DNA of 64,000 bases from Nitrospira sp. (GTDB taxonomy: Bacteria > Nitrospirota > Nitrospiria > Nitrospirales > Nitrospiraceae): the NCBI GenBank assembly GCA_016715825.1, contig JADJXO010000010.1, forward strand, positions 36,830 to 100,829, written 5' to 3'. A program made the translations under genes and the position numbers. The notes beneath the pieces were generated by a model. The model worked only from the letters and a program-made list of their open reading frames with translations. It was not told where the DNA came from and did no database searches. Shown one piece after another: positions 26,266-37,318 of the stretch (the first letter of the stretch is position 1; each line of letters starts with the position of its first letter).

Positions 26266-28743
26266 ATGACGACGGGATCGACAACCTCACCGGCAGGCGC
26301 CAGATGGGGGCTCAAGACCAAAGTCATTCTGTCCATGCTCTTCGTCGGGATCGTCCCCCTCGTCATTGGTTTGAGTATGGCGTTCTGGCAAGGCTCGCAG
26401 GAAATCCGAGACATCAGCGGGGAAAGCTTTGAGGCACTGGCAACGGAAGCGGCCCGCAAACTGGATTTGCTCGTGGTTGAAGAAATCTCGCACACCGCCC
26501 GCATCGCCCATGATCAGACCATTATTCGAGAGCTCGAACACCGCCGAGACGCCTCACGCGACCCAACACATTCGACTGGAGGAACCACGGATCTCGAACG
26601 ACGCTGGGCTGACCGAGATCCTGCTGCACTCAAATCGCTGACCGACAATAGACTCAGTGCATTACTCCGCGAATACTATGCCGGGGTCTACAGTCCACCC
26701 GGCCAGTTGCTGCCGCAGGTGGTCAGGGCATCGACCAAGATGCTGTTTGTGACCGATGTGGAAGGGAGATTGGTCGCCAGCATGACCGACCATCCCGCGT
26801 TCAAGCACGGCAACACGGGTTGGTGGCAAGGGGCGTTCAACAGGGCGGTGGGCAAACTCTACATCGAGGACATCCATTTCGACGACCAGGTACATGCGTA
26901 TGTCTTCACGATCTCCCTGCCGATTATGGACAGCTTGCGCTACGAGGCGGTTGGTGTGCTGCATCACGTCATCGATGCCAAGGAGTTCTTTTCTCCCTCG
27001 ACTCAGGCCATTCGCTTCGGCAAAACCGGCCATGTCATGCTGATCGACAGCAACGGCATCGTCATTAGCTGCCCCATTCTTCCGACCGGCGTTCCCCTGT
27101 CCGATCGAAACCTGACGCCGCTCGTCACCCCCCAACATCCCGGCTGGGTCCAAGCACCCGGCGATGGTCATGGCGGAGACTCGACCTCCGTTATCGGGTT
27201 TGCACCGCTTCCTGAGACCAGTCGAGCAACCAACGGCTCACTCGACAACGGATCCTGGCACACGTTCGTCTGGCAATCCTCCGACGAACTCTTCGCGCCG
27301 ATCCAGCACTTGCTCACCTGGGTGATGGTCTTTGGAGCGGTCGCCACGGCGTTGCTCGTCTCGCTGGGCTACGTCGCGGCCGGACGGATCGTCACACCGG
27401 TCCGCCAACTGCAACAGGCGGCACAGGCCATCGGTCGTGGCGAGCTCGAGACACCGATACAGATCAACACCGGCGACGAGCTGGAAGACCTGGCCCGGGA
27501 ATTCACTCGCATGAATGCGCAGGTGAAAGCTGCATTTTCCGGGCTGACCGACCAGGTCAAGTTGAAAACCCAAGAGGTTCAGGTCCTACAGCAATCCACG
27601 GATCAGATCTTGGACGCCGTTCCGACTCCCATCCTCCTCATTGATCGGCACCACGTCGTACGGTATATCAATCAGGCAACTCGTGATGCGTTCACAGTGC
27701 GAGAGCCGTTGTCTGACGTCTCGCTGTTTTCAATCCTGTCACTGACGCCCGACGTTCAGAAACAGCTTCAGGCAGAATTCCAGATGAACGGCGATGCGTC
27801 GAACACCACCACCGATTTTGAGCGTGAAACGATCCCGAGAGATCCACTCCAGCCTTGTCCCGACCATAAGCCAGCCGGTCATCCTGCTGAGCTCAGCATC
27901 GGCTCGCGCATCTACCATTACCAATGGTTTAGGTTACCGGCAAAGCCAGGTGAGGACGACACGATCGGTCTGGTGCTTCGTGACATCACGGACGAAAGCC
28001 GGCTGCAGGACCAGGTTGTTCAGGCGGAAAAATCAGGAAGCCTTGGGCGATTGACGGCAGGAATCGGCCACGAGCTCAACAATCCCCTGTTCGGCATCAT
28101 CGGATTGGGGGAAGTCATTCAGGATGAACAGGACATGGAGCATATCAAGAGCTATGCCCGAGACATCGTGGCTCACGGCCGTCGCATGGCCACGATCATC
28201 CGTGACTTTACCGGTGTGATCGATCGTGAGAACGCGGATCAGCCGAGCGCAGTGTATGTCGAGCAGGTCTTAGATGACGCGCTGGCCACCGCACACAGCA
28301 CTGCAGAGATGAAGAATATCGTGATCCGCAAAACCTATGCTGGGAACACTCCGGTGCTCGTGCTCCCAGACCAACTCCGGCAGGCATTCGTGAATCTGCT
28401 GACCAACGCCGCCCATGCCATGAAGGGCACCGGAACACTCGCACTGACGACGGTCGTTTCAGATCAAGCCGTCACGATCACCATCGCCGATTCTGGGCCG
28501 GGTATCTCTAAACAACACCTCTCAAAAGTCTTCGACCCGTTCTTTACGACGAAAGAGCAGGGAGAGGGTTCAGGCCTCGGACTCACCGTCGCACGACGAA
28601 TTGTCCGAAAGTTCGGAGGCGATATCCGGATAGCGTGTGCCGAAGCTCAAGGGACAGCGTGTCTCGTCACGCTCCCGATCACTGCATCATCGTCCTCGCA
28701 AGGAGGCCCATGGGCTACCGCCGCGTCGCGTTCCAAACCATAA
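26266..28743 (+). CDS. Membrane sensor kinase with Cache, HAMP and PAS domains
   Basis: The 825-residue protein has TM1 (about 19-40), a long periplasmic dCache-like domain (about 45-345, with FVTDVEGRLVASMTDHP and HVMLIDSNGIVIS), TM2 (about 350-370), HAMP, a PAS domain (about 440-570), HisKA with the His in GIGHELNNPLFGI, and HATPase with FVNLLTNAAHAM, DSGPGISKQH and GSGLGLTVARRIV. Cache domains usually bind small ligands in the periplasm; the ligand here is unknown. It starts two bases after the Rossmann kinase stop. Its 3' end overlaps the haem-protein gene by 34 bases, which couples the two. Confidence 0.92.
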   Translation: MTTGSTTSPAGARWGLKTKVILSMLFVGIVPLVIGLSMAFWQGSQEIRDISGESFEALATEAARKLDLLVVEEISHTARIAHDQTIIRELEHRRDASRDPTHSTGGTTDLERRWADRDPAALKSLTDNRLSALLREYYAGVYSPPGQLLPQVVRASTKMLFVTDVEGRLVASMTDHPAFKHGNTGWWQGAFNRAVGKLYIEDIHFDDQVHAYVFTISLPIMDSLRYEAVGVLHHVIDAKEFFSPSTQAIRFGKTGHVMLIDSNGIVISCPILPTGVPLSDRNLTPLVTPQHPGWVQAPGDGHGGDSTSVIGFAPLPETSRATNGSLDNGSWHTFVWQSSDELFAPIQHLLTWVMVFGAVATALLVSLGYVAAGRIVTPVRQLQQAAQAIGRGELETPIQINTGDELEDLAREFTRMNAQVKAAFSGLTDQVKLKTQEVQVLQQSTDQILDAVPTPILLIDRHHVVRYINQATRDAFTVREPLSDVSLFSILSLTPDVQKQLQAEFQMNGDASNTTTDFERETIPRDPLQPCPDHKPAGHPAELSIGSRIYHYQWFRLPAKPGEDDTIGLVLRDITDESRLQDQVVQAEKSGSLGRLTAGIGHELNNPLFGIIGLGEVIQDEQDMEHIKSYARDIVAHGRRMATIIRDFTGVIDRENADQPSAVYVEQVLDDALATAHSTAEMKNIVIRKTYAGNTPVLVLPDQLRQAFVNLLTNAAHAMKGTGTLALTTVVSDQAVTITIADSGPGISKQHLSKVFDPFFTTKEQGEGSGLGLTVARRIVRKFGGDIRIACAEAQGTACLVTLPITASSSSQGGPWATAASRSKP

Positions 28744-29303
28744 CCGTCACATTCCTCTTAGCAGCCTTCTGGACCACGGCTGCGCTCCATGCCGCGAAAG
28801 AGAGCCCCAAAACCGTGTCCATCTCACCAGAGAAGGTCGCCGACTACATTCATGCCATCCTCGAAGCGGATCGCACCTTTTATACCTCACACATCGTCGA
28901 CCGGTTACAGCAAAGGGGTATCGTCACCTCGACCGAACATTGGGAACAGGACAACACGCTTCCGTTACCGGCTCAGTTCCTTCAACACTCCGGTCGGTTG
29001 GTCGCGGAGAGCGGGCGGGGAATCCGCTACAGGCTGATTGGGTTTTCCCCGATCTATCAGCGCAATGCACCAGCAACCGAATTTGAACGCACCGCATTGG
29101 ACATGCTGAGGCAAAAGCCGGATCGTCCTGTGACCGGGATTGTGTCGAGCGGCAAAAAGCAATATTTCCAAGCGATCTATGCAGACCGGGCTGTCTCCTC
29201 CGCCTGCGTCACCTGCCACAACAGTCACCCGTTGAGTCCGAAGCAGGACTTTCAGGTGAATGATGTGATGGGTGGGATCGCGATTACCATTCCATTGGAG
29301 TAG
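28710..29303 (+). CDS. Exported c-haem Tll0287-like (DUF3365) protein
   Basis: The 197-residue protein has a signal peptide (cleavage near LHA-AKE), a helical/PAS-like DUF3365 region with LQQRGIVTSTEHWE and GFSPIYQRNAPATEFERTAL, and a single CVTCH haem-c motif at 166-170 followed by NSHPLSPKQDFQVNDVMGG. Such domains act as periplasmic haem sensors, often fused to kinases. Here the domain is a separate protein encoded in the kinase operon, so it is probably a haem-based sensory subunit, for redox or gas, of the preceding kinases. ATG 28710 follows AGGAGG by a few bases. The gene overlaps the kinase gene's 3' end. Confidence 0.88.
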   Translation: MGYRRVAFQTITVTFLLAAFWTTAALHAAKESPKTVSISPEKVADYIHAILEADRTFYTSHIVDRLQQRGIVTSTEHWEQDNTLPLPAQFLQHSGRLVAESGRGIRYRLIGFSPIYQRNAPATEFERTALDMLRQKPDRPVTGIVSSGKKQYFQAIYADRAVSSACVTCHNSHPLSPKQDFQVNDVMGGIAITIPLE

Positions 29304-29355
29304 CCACTGGCGTGCCGCGTGAGTCGCCGACAGATTGCGAGACGGCTCGAGACGG

Positions 29356-30453
29356 CTATGGAGAAGCGGGTGGGTTCGCGGAGTGAGCCAACTGCTTGAG
29401 GTGGTATTCCTCTCGATAAATCTGCACGGCGGTCATCAACAAGCTGACGAGGATAGGACCGATAAAGAGGCCGAGCAGGCCATACAGCGCCAATCCTCCT
29501 AACACGCTCAAGACAAGTAGGAGCACAGGAATCTGTACATCTTGTCCGATCAACCACGGTCGAAGGAATTGATCGACCATCGACACGACACCAATTCCCC
29601 ACACCAGCATGGTCAGTGCTTTCCCGGCCATCCCGATCCAAAAGAGATACAGGGCCACCGGCAACCACACCAACCCGGTTCCACCGAAGGGAATCGGGGC
29701 TAAGACGATAGTCAACGCCGTGAGTCCCATGGGAAACGGGACACCGAGGGCCAAATAGGCCATACCAGCCAGTAGCCCCTGCACGATCGCCGTCACCAAG
29801 ACCCCTTTCACCACCGCTCGAATCGTCTGATCCGACCGGACCAGGATTTTGGACTTGTGAGACTCCTCCATCGGAATGAGATCATACAGAACCGAAAGCC
29901 ACTGCTGGCCATCCTTGAAGAGGAAAAAGAGGATCAACAACATCATGAAAAAATTCATGATGAGCGCAAAGGTATTTTTCAGCAGGCCGCCCATTCCCCC
30001 GATCAAAAACTGGCTGAGCTCCTTCACGCCAGTCAGAACCGACTGTTCCAAGGAAAAAGTGGGCGTCGCACTCCCTGCCAGGGCCGACTTTAACCAGCCG
30101 CCGATGATCGGGATGGTCGCCAGCTCCTCGGGCAGTCTTTGAAGCCCTCCTCCTGAAATCCAGGCTCGGATCTCCTGCTCCGCCACACCGGCCTCACGCA
30201 CCAGCATGACCCCCATCACGACCAGCGGAACGACCACGATCGCCATCGCCCCAACGGTCAGTAGCGCGGCGGATACCATCTCCCTCCCGGCACACAACCG
30301 CGTCAGACGAAGATGAAGCGGAAAGGCCCAATGGGCAAGCAGCCCGGCCCAGAGCGCAGAAAACACAAACGGCTTGAACATCAACCCGATTTGGTAGAGC
30401 AACAAGACCACTAGGGCGAAGAACACGATGGAAAAGATCTGCTGTCGAGTCAT
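29356..30453 (-). CDS. AI-2E transporter family membrane protein
   Basis: The 365-residue protein has about eight helices in the order of the AI-2E/PerM family, with two N-terminal helices, a soluble middle part (EIRAWISGGGLQRLPEELA), MNFFMMLLILFFLFKDG, and the C-terminal block GGTGLVWLPVALYLF and GLLGLFIGPILVSL. Family members include exporters and Na+/H+ antiporters; substrate cannot be assigned. It converges with the haem-protein gene; the 52 bases between hold no clear terminator. Confidence 0.9.
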   Translation of the reverse strand: MTRQQIFSIVFFALVVLLLYQIGLMFKPFVFSALWAGLLAHWAFPLHLRLTRLCAGREMVSAALLTVGAMAIVVVPLVVMGVMLVREAGVAEQEIRAWISGGGLQRLPEELATIPIIGGWLKSALAGSATPTFSLEQSVLTGVKELSQFLIGGMGGLLKNTFALIMNFFMMLLILFFLFKDGQQWLSVLYDLIPMEESHKSKILVRSDQTIRAVVKGVLVTAIVQGLLAGMAYLALGVPFPMGLTALTIVLAPIPFGGTGLVWLPVALYLFWIGMAGKALTMLVWGIGVVSMVDQFLRPWLIGQDVQIPVLLLVLSVLGGLALYGLLGLFIGPILVSLLMTAVQIYREEYHLKQLAHSANPPASP

Positions 30454-30592
30454 AAATAACGTGGCGTTTCCTTACGAGATACCCCGAGTAGATAGCAGAT
30501 CCAGCGAGTTCTGTCACGGTGGGCAGACTTGGCAGAAACCTGAGAGGCGACGGAAGGCGACGCGACCGTGAAAGAAGAACGGTGCGATTCGC

Positions 30593-31036
30593 CTAGAGGT
30601 CGACTTCTTTTCCGATTAAGGCAACCGCTTTCCCACGAGAGGCGTTCATATCTCGAACATTGGGAGGCAGCTTCTGGCCTTCCTCGGGCCATCCGGTGAC
30701 ACCCATGTCACTCACACCTTGAAACTTCGCCCCTTCCTCCATGAGCATCGTAGGACAATGAACTTCTCCGATCAGAATCGCGTTTTTTAAGAGCTGGATT
30801 TTCCCCGTGGCCGTGACGGTGGCTTTGATGCGTCCGCTACTGATCAACGAATCCGCATGAATCGATCCCCTCACCATCCCATCTTCACCGACAATCACTT
30901 CGCCCTTCGTATGCACATCACCTTCCAGGCGCCCATCGATACGCACCGTACCTTCGACTTTGATCTCGCCTTTCAGCTCGACGCCCTTTGCCAACAGCGT
31001 AATATTGCCGTCGTCCGCATAGCCGGTTTTCTTCAT
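30593..31036 (-). CDS. Bactofilin
   Basis: The 147-residue protein is built of beta-helix turns characteristic of bactofilins: GVELKGEIKVEGTVRIDGRL, EGDVHTKGEVIVGEDGMVRG, then ADSLISSGRIKATVTATGKI and NAILIGEVHCPTMLMEEGAKFQG. Bactofilins polymerise into cytoskeletal filaments that recruit peptidoglycan enzymes. ATG 31036 follows AGAGGAG; an upstream ATG at 31069 is less likely. A PBP1-type peptidoglycan synthase is encoded upstream on the same strand, in line with a cell-wall role. Confidence 0.92.
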   Translation of the reverse strand: MKKTGYADDGNITLLAKGVELKGEIKVEGTVRIDGRLEGDVHTKGEVIVGEDGMVRGSIHADSLISSGRIKATVTATGKIQLLKNAILIGEVHCPTMLMEEGAKFQGVSDMGVTGWPEEGQKLPPNVRDMNASRGKAVALIGKEVDL

Positions 31037-31140
31037 GAGAACTCCTCTGTAGAGGCTAATCTCCCTCAAGGGTATCGTAGGACAAGGGATCTGCCTAACA
31101 GTTTATGGAATTCAGCACTCCGGTATGGGAGGGCCGACCT

Positions 31141-33459
31141 CTATGAGGACAACCCAAACGTCTCCTTTACTCGTTCCCACACCCCTCCTCCGTGCACCTC
31201 GCAATACGTCGTGGGCTCGGTTCCTGCGATGAAGAACTCCGGCCTGTTCTCTGGACATCGTGTGGTCGCCAGTTGACCAGTTCTGGGATCGATCCGACGC
31301 TGAACGATCCCGGTCGGCATCTCAAAATCGGGGAGATCTCGAGGCATGAGCCGAATCGCCAGCTCGCTCCAGATGGGAAGCGCAGCCTGCGAACCGCTCA
31401 GCTTGATGGATCGTTCATCATCAAATCCAACCCACACTCCAATAGCAATATCCGGTGAATATCCGACAAACCAGGCGTCTCGAGATCCATCGGTCGTCCC
31501 AGTTTTTCCTGCGATCGGCCCCTGCACCCCGAGAGCTCGGGCCTTGGAAGCGGTCCCGTGATCCACCACCCCTTTCAGGAGGGACGTGACAAGAAAGGCA
31601 CCTTGCGGAGTCGCGGCCTGTCGTCGATCAAGCGGTGGACTCCAGATGGTCTCTCCTCCTTCACGGGTGATGTTCGACAGCGCCACCGGACGGATCACCA
31701 CCCCGCCATTGGCAAGGCCCGCATACGCAGCAGTAATTTCAAGCAGCGACACCGACGAACTCCCAAGCGCGAGGGAAAGGTTATCCGCCAAAGGCGTGGT
31801 GATCCCGAAGGCTTGGAGTTGGTGCGTGAGGGCCGTCATCCCGGTCCGGTGAGCCGTCCTCACGACTGGCACATTCAAGGACTGCTCAAGGGCAGATCGC
31901 ACGGTCACCGGCCCCCGATACTGCCGGTCATGGTTTTGAGGCGACCAGGAACCAGTGCCTGAATCCAAGGTGATGGGCTCGTCTGCCAACAAGGTCGCCG
32001 GTGTGAGCCCATCGGCTCCCTGCCCACGGGCCGCTTCGAATCCGGCCAAATACACAAACGGTTTGAACAAAGAGCCCGCAGATCGATGGGCCTGCACCGC
32101 ACGGTTGAACTGACTCACTCGATAGTCACGCCCGCCAACCATCGCCAACACATGGCCATGCCTGACATCCAACACCACGGCGGCGGCTTGGAGCGGCGGG
32201 TCAGCCTCGGCCAACGAAGGATGGTTCCTCCCCAGCTTCATGAGACCGTTCTGTAAGACCTGTGCCGTAATCTGCTGTGCTCGAGAGTCGAGCGTTGAAT
32301 AGATTCGTGCTCCCTCCGGAGTGATCGCACCAGTCCCCTGCTCGATTTCCCTCAGCAGATAATCGACAAAGTAGGGAGCATCCGTGAGCGCGTCATCGGT
32401 CAATGACACCTTCACCGGCTGCGTTAACGTGGCGGTCAGTACTTCCTCGGTTATGATGCCTTCCTCCCGCTGACGGTGGAGCACCACGTTTCGACGCTTC
32501 GTCGCCGCATCAATGTTTTTCACCGGCGAATAGGTATTGGGGCCTTTGATGAGGCCGACGATCAGCGCAATTTCTTCAATCGAGAGTTGATTGAGCGGTT
32601 TCCCGAAATACCGATGGGCGGCTTCTCCGACCCCGTAGATGGAGACCGGACCCGCTTGGCCCAGATAGATCTCGTTCATATAGCTTTCTAGAATGTCCTG
32701 CTTCCGGTACTTAAACTCAAGCGCCAGCGCAGCCGCGAATTCTTGGAGCTTCCGTCCAAGCGTACGTCGAGGGGTGTAGAACAGATTCTTGGCCAATTGC
32801 TGCGTGAGGGTGCTCCCGCCCTGCACGAGCGCCCCGCGAGTGATATTGGTCCACAGCGCGCGTCCGACGGCAATCGGATCGAATCCGAAATGAGAGAAAA
32901 AGCGCCGATCTTCGATGGCCAACAGCGTATCAATCAAGGCGGGAGGCATTTGCTCCAGTGGGGTCCATTCCCGAAGCTGCTTGGTGCCGCCGCGCATACC
33001 ACTGATCAATACCGGTTCAAGCCTCACGAGCGAGAGGGGTTGGCCATCGATGGCGGACAACACCCGCGTCACGATCCCGTCAGCCAACGTGAGTTTGATT
33101 AGACGAGCAGGAAGCCGATGTTCTTCCTGGGCATGCAAAAAAATTTCAATCGAGTTCTGAGTCGCAACATACTCCCCGGGCACCTTCGGATGGGTTGTGA
33201 CCGGTCGATACTCCAACCGCTGGAGACGGTCGAATAAGCCCTCTTCTACGGGATGGAGTCCCGGTGTAAGAAAGAACGGCGCGCCGTAGATCAGCAACGG
33301 TGGATGCTCGTCGCTCTTCGGTAGGGCCAAACTCGTGGAAAGGACAAATCCATATCCTGCCAGTAAGGCGAGTGCGACCCCACAGACGATGAGGAACACC
33401 ATCACAAGGCGTCGCGCCGAGAAGACAGGCTGGGATGATAGCTGGGCTGACATGCCCAC
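31141..33459 (-). CDS. Bifunctional penicillin-binding protein (PBP1B-like)
   Basis: The 772-residue protein has one N-terminal membrane helix (about 18-40), a UB2H-like region, a glycosyltransferase-51 domain with the catalytic Glu in AIEDRRFFSHFGFD and GGSTLTQQLAKN, and a transpeptidase domain with SXXK as SLFK in the RSAGSLFKPFVYLAGF stretch, SXN in EQSLNVPVV and KTGT in IAGKTGTTDGSRDAW. It polymerises and crosslinks peptidoglycan. The short Cys-containing tail with CPENRPEFF resembles that of other PBP1 proteins. The start MGMSAQ could instead be the second Met. A bactofilin follows it by about 100 bases. Confidence 0.95.
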   Translation of the reverse strand: MGMSAQLSSQPVFSARRLVMVFLIVCGVALALLAGYGFVLSTSLALPKSDEHPPLLIYGAPFFLTPGLHPVEEGLFDRLQRLEYRPVTTHPKVPGEYVATQNSIEIFLHAQEEHRLPARLIKLTLADGIVTRVLSAIDGQPLSLVRLEPVLISGMRGGTKQLREWTPLEQMPPALIDTLLAIEDRRFFSHFGFDPIAVGRALWTNITRGALVQGGSTLTQQLAKNLFYTPRRTLGRKLQEFAAALALEFKYRKQDILESYMNEIYLGQAGPVSIYGVGEAAHRYFGKPLNQLSIEEIALIVGLIKGPNTYSPVKNIDAATKRRNVVLHRQREEGIITEEVLTATLTQPVKVSLTDDALTDAPYFVDYLLREIEQGTGAITPEGARIYSTLDSRAQQITAQVLQNGLMKLGRNHPSLAEADPPLQAAAVVLDVRHGHVLAMVGGRDYRVSQFNRAVQAHRSAGSLFKPFVYLAGFEAARGQGADGLTPATLLADEPITLDSGTGSWSPQNHDRQYRGPVTVRSALEQSLNVPVVRTAHRTGMTALTHQLQAFGITTPLADNLSLALGSSSVSLLEITAAYAGLANGGVVIRPVALSNITREGGETIWSPPLDRRQAATPQGAFLVTSLLKGVVDHGTASKARALGVQGPIAGKTGTTDGSRDAWFVGYSPDIAIGVWVGFDDERSIKLSGSQAALPIWSELAIRLMPRDLPDFEMPTGIVQRRIDPRTGQLATTRCPENRPEFFIAGTEPTTYCEVHGGGVWERVKETFGLSS

Positions 33460-33550
33460 AGCTTACCTGGAGTTATCGAACAAGTGAACTGGATAAATGA
33501 GACCAGACGGAGGTCAGCGCGATCTGAAGATTGGAAAGGGAGAAGACGAC

Positions 33551-35340
<1,790 letters not shown>

Positions 35341-35344
<4 letters not shown>

Positions 35345-37266
35345 GCCGGCACCTCAATCGGAATAAACGGCAAATCCAATACGAAGACGGCCCCTTGTCC
35401 CTGCCCCTCGCTTCGTCCGTGCAACGTCCCACCAAGGTTCTTGGCAGCGAGTGCGGCGCTATGGAGTCCGATCCCATGCCCCTCCGGCCTGGTGGTAAAA
35501 CCCTGCGTGAAGAGTCGCCCGAGATGCTCCGGCGCAATCCCGACACCGGTATCAGACACCTGAAACCGCACAAAGCCGGTGCGATCCTCTGCACGGCCGA
35601 ATTGCACCGTCAATCGATGCCGCGTACCCGGCATCATATCCATAGCATTCTTTGCGTTGCTGATCAGGTTCACCAGAATCTGCAAGACTTGATGACGATC
35701 ACACATGCCCTCCGGAATCGCATCAGCACGTCGCTCGATCTCATACCCACGACTCTCGAACGCCGATACATGAATGGCCAGCGCCTGCTCCATGAGGTCT
35801 TGGAAATTCACAGGCTCCAAGATGGTACCGCCTGGCCTGGCCAGGTCAACCTGTCGATCCACAACCTGCCGAATATGCTCGATATTACGACCGAGCCCGT
35901 CCAGCTCTTTTTGAACGAGCGTTTGGTTTTGCGTGACGGCTTCCGCCAGCATGGAGAGATACGATGGGATTTGTTTCCCCTCCTGGGTCTCAGAGAGATA
36001 GGCCCCGAGATGATGCTTGTGCTCCTGGAGCATCGAGGCGATCAACGCCACGTCGTTCATCGGCGTCTGCTTGAGCAGATTGGTCACCACGTCCACGGAC
36101 ACATTCACGCTATTCAGTACGTTCCCCACGTTATGCAAGACCGTCGACGCGACGTCCGCCATGCCCACCAGCCGTGAACTTTCTAGAAGCTGTTTATTGA
36201 GCTGCTCCCGTTCCAACTGGATACGCTTGCGTTCTTCGATCTCGATCTGGAGCACTTCGTTCGTGTGTTCAAGCTGTTCGTTTTGCGACAAGACCTGTGT
36301 GCGGGATTGCTCGAGCTGGGTAATCGCTTCTCGGAGTTGCGAGTTTGCACGATCAACGGCCGTGACATCGTGGAACGACACCAACACACCGCGCGAGCGG
36401 CCATCCTGGTCCTGAATCGGCGTGGTGGTCACGGAGAGCGTCTGAAGCGCCTGTTCTTTGGTGCGATACCCAAACCGGATTCCCTGTCGCCCGCGCGGGT
36501 GATCAGCGGCCGCTTGCCATGGAAACTGATAATCTGCTGCCAATGGCATTCCCTGATCGTGAACCCACGGCAGGTGGGACAAGGATACGCCCAAGAGCGA
36601 GGAGAGTGATCGTTCAGTCAGTCGACAGAACGTGTCGTTGGCCAGCACGATCGAGCCGGACAAATCGACCATCACCACGCCATCCGTCAGACTGTCGAGT
36701 GTGGATTTGACTCGAGGCGGAATCATTTCGGATGGATCGAGATGTCGCAGGGTACGTTTCATAAACGTGAAGTATCCGATGAATCCCAGGACCGCGACCA
36801 ACAGCACATATCGCACCCACGCGTCTTCATAGAATTTCTTGCCCGACACATCTCCCAACGCGCGAAATGACAGCTGGAGAGTTCCCCAATGCGTGGCTCC
36901 TTTATAAATGGGGACTTGGATGTGAGTGGGCGTCGATCGTTGCCCGCTTGGTTGCACCCAATGGCGGAGATGATCGCCCGCAGCAGCGAGTGGCTCCCCC
37001 TCCGCTGTCTGAAGCGCTGCCGAAAGGATCTCGGCGTTACGTTCAACCAAGGCGCGCATCGCGGTTTCAATCGTCGTCGTCTGTCCCGAAGCCGCCAGCA
37101 AGGAATACTGCACCGCCAAGTTCTCACTGAGGGTCTTCCGCGCCTCGAATACTTCTTTCCCCTTATCAGGGGTCAATCCGACGATGGCTTGTCCGGCCAG
37201 CATGGCGCCGATCGTGACGCAGACCAGGCACAAGCTGATCAAGACAGTAGGCGAAACCCGATTCAT
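35341..37266 (-). CDS. Membrane sensor histidine kinase with PAS domain
   Basis: The 641-residue protein has TM1 (about 8-30), a periplasmic region, TM2 (about 160-180), a PAS domain (about 200-330, with SLTDGVVMVDLSGSIVLAND), a coiled coil, an unusual dimerisation box STVLHNVGNVLNSVNVSVD whose His is the likely phospho-site, and HATPase with ILVNLISNAKNAMD, DTGVGIAPEHL and GHGIGLHSAALAAKNLGG. The HNVGN-type box is known from kinases that differ from the classic HELRTP class. Its gene begins 52 bases after the adhesin stop and overlaps the hybrid kinase gene by four bases. Confidence 0.92.
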
Positions 37267-37318
37267 GCTTCTCTACTTATCGGACGGTTCAGATGCAGAC
37301 ATGAGAACCAGGGGTGAG

